This document shows, piece after piece, positions 17,483 to 25,200 of a DNA stretch of 64,000 nt; the first letter of the stretch is position 1; each line of letters opens with the position of its first letter. The notes beneath the pieces were generated by a model. The model did not search any database, was not told where the DNA came from, and saw only the letters and a list, made by a program, of their open reading frames with translations. The stretch spans positions 62,001 through 126,000 of the forward strand of contig JACKGW010000007.1 of assembly GCA_020631815.1 (NCBI GenBank). Direction: 5' to 3'. This DNA comes from Planctomycetota bacterium. Its GTDB lineage: Bacteria; Planctomycetota; PLA2; JAEUHO01. A program made the translations under genes and the position numbers.

Positions 17483-17603
17483 GGCACCACGGCCCGTTGG
17501 CAGGCGGGGCCGGGGGCGGGCATCGCCTCATCCTACGCGCCGCGCCCGTGCTCCGGACGGGTGACCTCCAACATCTCGGCCGAGGGCGTCGTAGGTTGGT
17601 CGC

Positions 17604-18332
17604 ATGGGTCCGGAGCGGAAACCCCCTGTCCTCGCCACGACCGCCGGAGCGGCCGTGGTCGCCTCGCGCGCGGGCCCGGCCCCCGCGTCTGCCCTGGGCG
17701 CGCGTGCGGAGGCGCTCCAGGGGCGTGCCGCCGAGCGCGCGGCCCGGCGCGCCCGGCGCCACGCCGAGGACGCCGCGCTGGTCCAGGCCGTCCGCGGGGG
17801 TGACCCCTCGGCCTTCCCGCGCCTCGTCGAGCGCTACCAGCGGCGGGTCTACTGGCTCGCCCACGACATCCTGCTCGACGCCGACGAGGCCCGCGACGTG
17901 GCCCAAGAGACGTTCTTGCGCGTCTACGCCTCGCTCGACCGCTACGACGAGCGCCGCGACTTCGTGAACTGGCTCTACCGCATCGCGCGCAACCTGGCGA
18001 TCGACCTGCTCCGTCGTCGACGCCGCCACGCCCTCCCGGTCGACGACGTCGAGGGAGCCGCTGGCGCCCGCGGCAGCGAGGACGTGGCCGACGACCTGCG
18101 CTCCGCCGAGACGGGACGCTTGGTGCGCGAAGTGCTCGCCACGCTGCCCGTCGAGTACCGCACGGCGCTCACGCTGCGCGACTTGCATGGCATGTCCCCG
18201 CGCGAGATTGCCGCCGTCACGGACTGCACGTACCCCACCGCGAGGTGGCGCATCCACCGCGCCCGCGCGCTGTTCCGTGAAGCGTGGGACGAGCGCGTCG
18301 GCCCGGCACCGATCGAGGAGCCCACGTCGTGA
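17604..18332 (+). CDS. ECF sigma factor (RpoE-like) leading an envelope operon
   Basis: 242 residues from ATG 17604. The first ~60 residues are a basic Ala/Arg-rich extension. Region 2 spans about 65-135 ('LVERYQRRVYWLAHDILLDADEARDVAQETFLRVY', 'FVNWLYRIARNLAIDLLRRRRR'; cited as two separate blocks). Region 4 spans about 165-225 with 'LPVEYRTALTLRDLHGMS' and 'REIAAVTDCTYPTARWRIHR'. This is close to the classical RpoE layout. The stop overlaps the next start (GTGA), the usual arrangement for a sigma factor and its membrane regulator. The downstream genes (anchored regulator, PDZ protein, FecR-like protein, giant pseudopilin) suggest control of an envelope or secretion programme, possibly with autoregulation; no promoter motif was proven. 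Confidence 0.92.
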   Translation: MGPERKPPVLATTAGAAVVASRAGPAPASALGARAEALQGRAAERAARRARRHAEDAALVQAVRGGDPSAFPRLVERYQRRVYWLAHDILLDADEARDVAQETFLRVYASLDRYDERRDFVNWLYRIARNLAIDLLRRRRRHALPVDDVEGAAGARGSEDVADDLRSAETGRLVREVLATLPVEYRTALTLRDLHGMSPREIAAVTDCTYPTARWRIHRARALFREAWDERVGPAPIEEPTS

Positions 18333-19102
18333 GCGCTCCGCACCCGTCTCCCGACGAGCGCGTGCCCGACACGCTTGCGCGCGTTCTCGACCAGCTCGGC
18401 GCCGAGCTCGATGCGGCGCTGGACGTCCATGCCGGCCCGTCGCAGGGCGCCGCTACGGACCGCGCACGGGTCGTGCAGCATCGCTTGGAAGCCGCCGTGG
18501 CCCGCGCGGCGCCGTTGAGCGCCGCGGATGCGCGCCGCGTGGAGGCGCTGCGCCGCCGCCTGGCGTTGGTCTCCCGCGTGGACCGCGGTGCGGACATCGT
18601 GGCCGACGTCACCGCTCGCCTCCCGCAGCCCGGTACGGCGGAGTGGCGACGGGCGGTGCTGGGCGAGGCCTTTCTCGAGGCTCCGGCAAGCTTGGCCCGC
18701 TGGCGGCGCGCCGCCATGGCGGCGGCCGTGCTGGCTGCGGTGGGCGTCACGCTCTCGCGTACGGCTGACGAGCGGTCGGCTTCGCGCGGCCCACGTGGCC
18801 CCGACCCCCGCGTCGGGTTGCTCGAGCCGTTGGAACCCGTAGCCGGGGCCGTGCAGGCCGGCTGGAGCCTGGGTGACGGCGCGGGCACCAGCACGCGCAA
18901 CGTCGGCTGGCAGGTCACCGGCGTGCCCGGCGGCGTCTGGCAGCAGGTGCCGCGCACGAACGTGGATCCGTGGCGAGGTCGCGCGGTCCGCGTGCTGCCG
19001 CTTCGGATCCGCTCGACGCGTGGGTACGAGCGGGTCGTGGACCCGTTCTTCGGCGCGCCGCGTCCTTCCGACGAGGTGCAGGCGCCCGTCGAGAGGAACT
19101 GA
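18329..19102 (+). CDS. Putative membrane anti-sigma factor
   Basis: 257 residues from GTG 18329, which overlaps the sigma stop by four bases. Residues 1-125 are helical, charged and cytoplasmic in type. One membrane segment sits at about 128-143 ('AAMAAAVLAAVGVTL'). The remaining ~110 residues would be outside the membrane. This topology and the tight coupling to an ECF gene are those of anti-sigma factors. The zinc motif HxxxCxxC of ZAS-type anti-sigma factors is absent, so the sigma contact must differ. No database family was recognised; function is inferred from position and topology only. Confidence 0.6.
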   Translation: MSAPHPSPDERVPDTLARVLDQLGAELDAALDVHAGPSQGAATDRARVVQHRLEAAVARAAPLSAADARRVEALRRRLALVSRVDRGADIVADVTARLPQPGTAEWRRAVLGEAFLEAPASLARWRRAAMAAAVLAAVGVTLSRTADERSASRGPRGPDPRVGLLEPLEPVAGAVQAGWSLGDGAGTSTRNVGWQVTGVPGGVWQQVPRTNVDPWRGRAVRVLPLRIRSTRGYERVVDPFFGAPRPSDEVQAPVERN

Positions 19103-19105
19103 CCC

Positions 19106-20212
19106 GTGCTCGGCACCGGTGTGTCGCCCTCGGGTCCGGCGTTCGTCTCGCGACAAGGCAGCGCGCGCGTCCTGCTCGTGGCGCTGCTGCTCGCGCCGCT
19201 TGTTCCGTGCGTGGCCAGCGCGGGGGATCCGGTGGTCCCCGTCCCGGCGCCGCCTGCCGATGCACGCTCCGAGGCCGACACGCTGCGCGCCGCCGCCGAT
19301 GCCCTGCGGCCTTCCCTCGTGCACCTGACATGGGTCCCGGCGGCACGGCCCGAGGCTGGCGAGCGTCGTGTGGGCCTGGTCCTGGGCCCCGGTGGGCACA
19401 TCGTCGCGGCGGGGCCTACGGCGTTCGAGCCGGGGCGCTGGATTGCGCGGCGCGACGACGGTCACTCCGCCGAGGCGCGTGTGCTCGGTCGCGATCCCGA
19501 GACCTTCCTGACCGTGCTTGCTTCGCCGTGGGCGTCGCTGCCGGCCGCCTCCGACGACCGCTTTCCGGAAGGGGGGGCCGCCGAGGGCGGCGCCGACCCG
19601 CGGGGCAGGGCCGTCGCCCTCGTCGGTGCCGACGACGTGTTGGCCTTGGGCGCCGTGCGGGCCACCGAGCGCCACCTCGTGGTCGAGGTTCCCGGCGTGG
19701 GGACCTCGACCTCGACGGGTCTGCTCGAGGCAGCGCTGGCCGTGCTGCCCGAGGACGTCGGAGCGCCGTGGGTGGACGCCGACGGGCACGTTCTTGCGCT
19801 GACGGTCGCGGCGTCGTCGACCCCGGCGGAGGCTCCCGCGCGTCCGCAGCCCGGTCCGGCGCTCGGCGTCCCCATCGGGCGCGCACGGCTGGTGGCCTCG
19901 CTCATCGAGCGCTACGGCTCGGTCCCGCGGGCCGTCCTGGGCGTCTGGACGCGGCCGGCCGACTCGGCCCTGCGTGCCCACCTGGGGGTCCAGGGGGGAC
20001 ACCTGGTAGTCCGGATGGAGCCCGGCGGGGCCGCCGCGAAGGCAGGGCTCCAGGTCCACGACCTGCTGGTGGGGCTCGGGGGCCGAGCGCTGCCGGAGCC
20101 GACGAGCCTGGGCGACGTCCTGCTGGAGTTCCGGCCCGGCCAGCGCGTCAACGTACGCATCGTCCGGCAGGGCGAGATCCTCGAGCGCGAGCTCGAGCTC
20201 GCGCCACGCTAG
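19106..20212 (+). CDS. HtrA/DegP-like PDZ protein lacking the catalytic triad
   Basis: 368 residues from GTG 19106, three bases after the previous stop, with GAGAGGA upstream. A signal peptide ends near 'CVASAGD'. Residues of about 50-265 keep the outline of a trypsin-like HtrA protease ('VGLVLGPGGHIVAAG', 'RDPETFLTVLASP', 'DADGHVLALTV'). The NHVV histidine, the Asp of the D-x-A-V-L strand and the G-N-S-G-G serine loop are all missing. Residues of about 275-365 are a good PDZ domain ('GGHLVVRMEPGGAAAKAGL', 'DLLVGLGGRALPEPTSL'). It is therefore a periplasmic pseudoprotease, perhaps a peptide sensor or scaffold for the anti-sigma protein coded just before it. In RpoE systems an active DegS protease does this job, so a dead one would need another protease. 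Confidence 0.75.
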   Translation: MLGTGVSPSGPAFVSRQGSARVLLVALLLAPLVPCVASAGDPVVPVPAPPADARSEADTLRAAADALRPSLVHLTWVPAARPEAGERRVGLVLGPGGHIVAAGPTAFEPGRWIARRDDGHSAEARVLGRDPETFLTVLASPWASLPAASDDRFPEGGAAEGGADPRGRAVALVGADDVLALGAVRATERHLVVEVPGVGTSTSTGLLEAALAVLPEDVGAPWVDADGHVLALTVAASSTPAEAPARPQPGPALGVPIGRARLVASLIERYGSVPRAVLGVWTRPADSALRAHLGVQGGHLVVRMEPGGAAAKAGLQVHDLLVGLGGRALPEPTSLGDVLLEFRPGQRVNVRIVRQGEILERELELAPR

Positions 20213-20403
20213 TCCCACCGCCGGGCGCCCGCAGGGCCCGGATTTCGGGGAAATCGGGGTCTTCCGGGTGTCCGGTCGGGGGCGTGTGGGGGCTATCAGG
20301 GGGTGAAGCTGGCCCCGATCTCCGAGGCCGTCGCTCCCGCGGTCCATCTCGACCCCCGGGAACGACGCGACCGTCCTCCGGGACGAGGCCGCGAGTCGTA
20401 CCC

Positions 20404-22056
20404 ATGACCCTCCGCCACGACCCCTCCGCGATGCCCCCCGCTGACGGCCCCTCGTCCGACGAGGCGGCCCTGGCCGCGCTGCTGGCGGCGCTCGTGGGGG
20501 AGCGCTCGACGATCGAACAGGGCGCCTCCGCGGCGGGCGTCGACGCCGAGTGCGAGGTCACGCCCCACGAGGTCTCTCCCCACGAGGTCACCCCCCAAGA
20601 CGTCGAGGCGTGGCGCGACAGGTTGCTTGCCGCGGGTGAGGGCGAGGGCGACATGGTCCTCGACGCCTCCGCGCCTGCGCGTGAGCTGGCCGTCGACATG
20701 GCCGGGGCGCAGGCCGACCTCGAGGCGCGCGAAGCCGTGGGCGAGGCTCCGCTCCCTGCGCGCCTCCGGGAGGTGCTCGTCGGCCTGCACCGCGTCGGCG
20801 AGGGCGAGGTCGCATCTGTCGAGGTGCGGCCGGCTGCACCCGTCGTGGTCCCGGTCCCTGGCGAGGGGCGCATCCTCGAGCTGGCCTCGGCCCGCGAACG
20901 TGCTCCTGCGGCGCCGCGCAGCTGGCGTGGCTGGGCCGCCGCGGCCGCCGTGCTGCTCGGGCTGTTCCTGTGGTCGCCGTGGTCGGCGCGCTTGGCCACG
21001 GCCGAGCCCGGCCTCTCGCCCACGTTCCTCCGCCGCATGGACTGGGCGTCCAGCGTGCGACGGATGCCGCGCGGTGAGCCCGTTCGCTTCCTGGCCGTCG
21101 GGAGCGAGCTCGAGGCCGGTCGCGACGAGTGGATGGGTGTCGGCTTCGCGGGGGACGGGCTCGTCGTCGTCGACGAGGGTGCGCCGCTCGCGATCGCGCC
21201 GTGGCCCGAAGGCATGAAGGCCCACGCGCTCGGCGCCGACCTCGCGCTGGTCGGTGACGGTCGCGCCGTGTTGGCCGCCTCGCGCGGCACGGTGCGCATG
21301 ACCGCGGGTGCGCGGGCGCTGCCCGTGCGCCTGGGCGATCTCGGTCTGTTCGTGCTGTTGCGTGGCGCCGCCCACGTGGAGCTGGACGCCGACGTACGCC
21401 CGGTGACCGCGAGTGGTGTCGCCGAGGTCGCCGCCGGTCACCCCGCGGTGGCCCTGGCCGAGGGCAGCGCGGGCCTCTGGTGGCCCCTGGGTGGCGCTGC
21501 GCCGCAGCCGCTCGTCGCGGGCGCGCGCACGTCCATCGCAGCCGACGGCTGCCACGCCTTCGGTGACGCCGAGGCGTCGCTGTTCCGCGAGCTGCGCTTC
21601 TTCGGCGGCGACGTACCGCCGACTCCCTTGGAGCGACGCGTTCCGGCTCGTGCGCTGCGCTTCCTCTCGGGTGCGGCGAGCGCGCAAGGCGCGGCCACGC
21701 GTGTCCCCGCGGGCGCCGTGGCACGCTGGCGCTGGCACGTGCCCGACGCCCTGGCGTGCGCCGACCTCATGCGACTCGATGTGGACGCACCGGTCGGGAC
21801 CACGTGGCGCTTGCCCCAGCTGGGGCTCTCCGTGGCCTCGCGCTCTCCCGAGGCGAGCACTGCCGTGCTGGAGCCCGGCGTCGCGCCGCTCGAGCTGATG
21901 CTCGCGGAAGGGTGGTTCGAGCGTCTCGAAGGTCGCCCGCTGGAGGTCGAGCTCGAGGTCCCGGCCGGCGAGCGTGCCGCGGACGTCCACGCCTTGGTCG
22001 TGCGCCGCCCGCCCTTGGGCGCCGCGCCGGGTGAGATCGGGGAGATGCTCCGATGA
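20404..22056 (+). CDS. FecR-like single-pass membrane protein
   Basis: 550 residues from ATG 20404, 191 bases after the PDZ gene. Residues 1-172 are acidic and cytoplasmic in type and include a 5-residue repeat (three 'HEV/QDV' blocks near residues 52-67). A membrane segment lies at about 175-196 ('WAAAAAVLLGLFLW'). The outer part, residues of about 200-420, reads like a FecR region ('VLAASRGTVRMTAGARALPV', 'GAAHVELDADVRPV'), followed by a beta-rich tail of ~120 residues. FecR-type proteins pass an outer signal to an ECF sigma factor. That fits a location in the sigma-led cluster, but the repeat-bearing cytoplasmic half is not typical. Confidence is good for topology, moderate for FecR. Confidence 0.6.
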   Translation: MTLRHDPSAMPPADGPSSDEAALAALLAALVGERSTIEQGASAAGVDAECEVTPHEVSPHEVTPQDVEAWRDRLLAAGEGEGDMVLDASAPARELAVDMAGAQADLEAREAVGEAPLPARLREVLVGLHRVGEGEVASVEVRPAAPVVVPVPGEGRILELASARERAPAAPRSWRGWAAAAAVLLGLFLWSPWSARLATAEPGLSPTFLRRMDWASSVRRMPRGEPVRFLAVGSELEAGRDEWMGVGFAGDGLVVVDEGAPLAIAPWPEGMKAHALGADLALVGDGRAVLAASRGTVRMTAGARALPVRLGDLGLFVLLRGAAHVELDADVRPVTASGVAEVAAGHPAVALAEGSAGLWWPLGGAAPQPLVAGARTSIAADGCHAFGDAEASLFRELRFFGGDVPPTPLERRVPARALRFLSGAASAQGAATRVPAGAVARWRWHVPDALACADLMRLDVDAPVGTTWRLPQLGLSVASRSPEASTAVLEPGVAPLELMLAEGWFERLEGRPLEVELEVPAGERAADVHALVVRRPPLGAAPGEIGEMLR

Positions 22057-22124
22057 CGCCGGATCGGTCGAGGTACACGGAAGCACCCCAGCGCATGATG
22101 GGGCGTGGCGCGGCTCACGGGGCG

Positions 22125-22196
22125 CGCGCAGGTTTCGGCGCGCGAGCTGGTTTCAGGGCGCGAGCTGGTTCCAGAGAGCGAGCTGGCTTCAAGGCG
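22125..22196 (+). repeat. Four 18-bp direct repeats in the leader of the GspK-like gene
   Basis: Units start at 22125, 22143, 22161 and 22179 around the shared core CGAGCTGG (first copy degenerate). They lie in the 194-base gap before ATG 22251. The frame is open through them from ATG 22053, but third-position GC there is clearly lower than in the gene, so I treat the gap as an untranslated leader. Confidence 0.7.
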
Positions 22197-22250
22197 CTGC
22201 GAGCGCACACGGCCGTGGCGGGTTGCCGCCGCGAAGCCGGGAGGTCGACG

Positions 22251-25200
22251 ATGGTCCACGGTACGACGCACAGGTCGTCCACATGTCTGCGCCACGGCGC
22301 GTCCGAGCGCGGCATCGCCTTGCTGCTGGTGGTCACGATCTTGGTGACCATGGTGCTGGTGGCGCTGCCGTTCGCCGTGTCCATGCGACAGGGCGAAGAG
22401 CGCACGCAGGCCCTGGGTGCGCAACAGCGCGCCGAGGACGAGGCGCGCCTGCTGGCCGAGCACTTGGGGCTCTGGCTGCAGCGCACGCTGCCGTCCGAGG
22501 AGCAGGCCCGTCAAGACGCCGGCGAGCGCTCCGTGGACGCCGATCCCACCGTCGACACCCTGGAAGAGATCACGCCCGACGACCGCTTCCATTCCAAGGT
22601 CGCCGACATGGTGCTCAAGGGCTGGGTGGGGGACCGCGAGCTGGCCATGCGCGCGGCGGCGCTCAAGTCGCGCGGCCTGGACCCGATCACCGATGACCGC
22701 GGCAGCATCTGGAGTGCCGAGGTCCAGGACGCCCAGGCGCGCGTCAACGTCGAGGGCGCCAGCCCGTTCCTGCTGGGCAACCTGTTCGGCGGTGCGCTGC
22801 TCGCCGAAGAGGTCGACGCCGGGGCCACGGACATCGCCGTCGAGCACGTCAGCGCGGGCCACGCCGGGTTGCCCGGCGGCTTCGATCCGCGCGGCGGCTA
22901 CATCCGCGTCGCGGGCGAGGTGATCCGCTACACGTCGTTCGACGGCACCGTGTTCCGCGGTTGCGAGCGCGGCGCGCTCGTGGACACGCCGCTGAAGGAC
23001 AACGGCGAGGCGTCGACCCACGACCAGGGCACGCCGGTCGTGGACTACGTGGCCTACAAGCTGGCGACGCACGTGATCGCCCGTCACCCGGGCCGTCTCA
23101 CGCCCTACCGCACGCTGGAAGAGCTGCGTGACATCGCCTCGTGGGGCCAGGGCGGCGTGCTCACGGCCGATCGCCTGGAGCGCCTGCTGCCGTACCTCAC
23201 GATCTGGTCGCGTCGCGAGTCCAGCAGCGGCTGGCTGGCGCCGCAGCTGGTGACCAACGCGCTGCCCGACGAGGGCGGCACGGAAGGGCCGGAGGTGGTC
23301 AAGCTGCGCGATCGGGCCAACCCGACGGGCACCACGCGCTACCTGTCGCCGGGCGTCATCGTGCGCATCTCCGACGGCGTGCGCACGGTCTACCAGACCA
23401 TCGCGCAGATCGGGGACGAAGAGGGGCGCCAGATCGAGAACGAGGTGATGCTCGCCGGTCGCGTGACCGCGGCGGACGAGGAGGTCGCCTTCGAAGGCGG
23501 GCGCACCACGCTTTCGGCATGGGCCCCGCATCCCATCAACATCAACACCGCATCGCGCGAAGTCCTCTACGCGGTGCTGGCCAACGTCCACCTCCGCGGC
23601 GCGAAGGAGGTCGAGAAGATCGTCACGCCCGAGCTCGCCCTGCGGCTGGCCGACGAGATCATCGATGCGCGGCGCGGCGACGTGCGCAAGGACCCCGAGA
23701 CGGGCAACCGCATGGGCGGTCCGTTCCGCCACGCGGAGGACTTCGGTCGCTGGCTGGGCGAGCTCGTCCAGCGCGAAGAGCTCACGCGTGACCAGCGTGC
23801 GGCGCTGTACCTCAACGCGATCAACCCGCACAGCTCGTCGCTGGCGCTGGGCACCGCGCCGTGGTGCTACCGCACGTTGGACGTCTACCACGTCGAGACG
23901 CGCGTCACCGTCAACGACCGCTCCGGCCAGCAAGTGGCCGAGGCCGGTCGTCGCGAGGTCATCCAGGTGGGGCCCGGCGGTCCCTCCACGTGGTCGGTGG
24001 ACTCGCAGACCGAGTTCGAAGAGCGCCTGGCCATGGGCTCGGGCGCCAAGTGGGTCACGTCGTACCCGTACAACGTGGTCTGGCGCGATCGCAACACGTC
24101 GTTCGTGCAGCCCGGCGTGCGCGGTCCCCAGGGCTGGCTTCGCGAGGTCTACCCCGACGATCGCCGCGGCGAGGAGCTGGGCGACATCCGCCTCGAGCCG
24201 TTCCGCATGCAGCTGCCCGGCGCGCAGGTGGTCGAGCACTTCGACGATGCCTGGTACACGGAAGGCTGGTTCACGGGCTACCAGGGCGCTTGGGAGACCA
24301 AGACCGTCGGTGCCATCCGACGCTCGGGCGACAGCCGGCCGCAGCCGTTCACGTTGTCCTTCTGGTGGCGCCCGTACAGCGGCGCCAACTGGACCGCGTT
24401 CGACGTGGGCATGGAGCGCTTCCAGAACCGCGTCGCCCTGTTCGTCACCGAAGGCCAGCAGGGCCAGGAGCTGGTGTTCCGCGTCTGCGGCAGCACGCTC
24501 GAGCCGCGCGGTGCCGAGGTGTACGTGCCGCTGGACCGCCTCCAGTACAACCCCGGTGACTGGTACCACATCGAGGTGTGCTGCCGTGGCGAGGACCCCT
24601 CGTCCATGCGCTTGCTCGTGGACGGCGTGGACCTCGGCATCCGCCGGGCCATGACCTACCTCAGCGGTGATCTCGGCGAGGACGCGACCGAGGCCTCGGT
24701 CGAGCTGCTCGAACAGTTCCCGCCGCGCGGCTGCGTGCGGATCGGCACCGAGCTCATCGAGTACGACGAGGTCGGCGTGGACGCCATCCGCACGCTTCGT
24801 CGCGGCGCGCGCGGTACGCAGCCGCAGAGCTTCACGGCGGGCACGCCCGTCGAGCTGCTCGGCTACGCCCTCCCGCTCACCGTGGACATGCTGCGGGGCG
24901 GTCGGACGCTCTCGAGCGAGCTGAAGAAGTGGTCGGCCGTCCGCATCGTGGGCGGTGAAGACACCGCGTCCTTCACCACCACCGACGGCACGCCGATCAC
25001 GCTGCGCGGCTACAAGCCGGAGAACTCCTCGCCCACGATCTCGGCCGTCGCGATGTGGGACCAGGACCTCGACACCGCACTGGGTGCGTTCCAGGACGAG
25101 GGCATGGCGCTGCTCGGCTGCCACGTCCCCGGTGGCGGCGGCAACGGCTCGTCGGGTGGCGGTACGGGCACCTCGGCCGTCAAGCTCGGCGGCTGGGAAG

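Noticed and set aside
22053..22250. ATG 22053 as the true start of the GspK-like gene
   Set aside because: It overlaps the previous stop and is open, but third-position GC drops, the leader would be about 87 residues before a prepilin helix, and ATG 22251 has a strong ribosome binding site.
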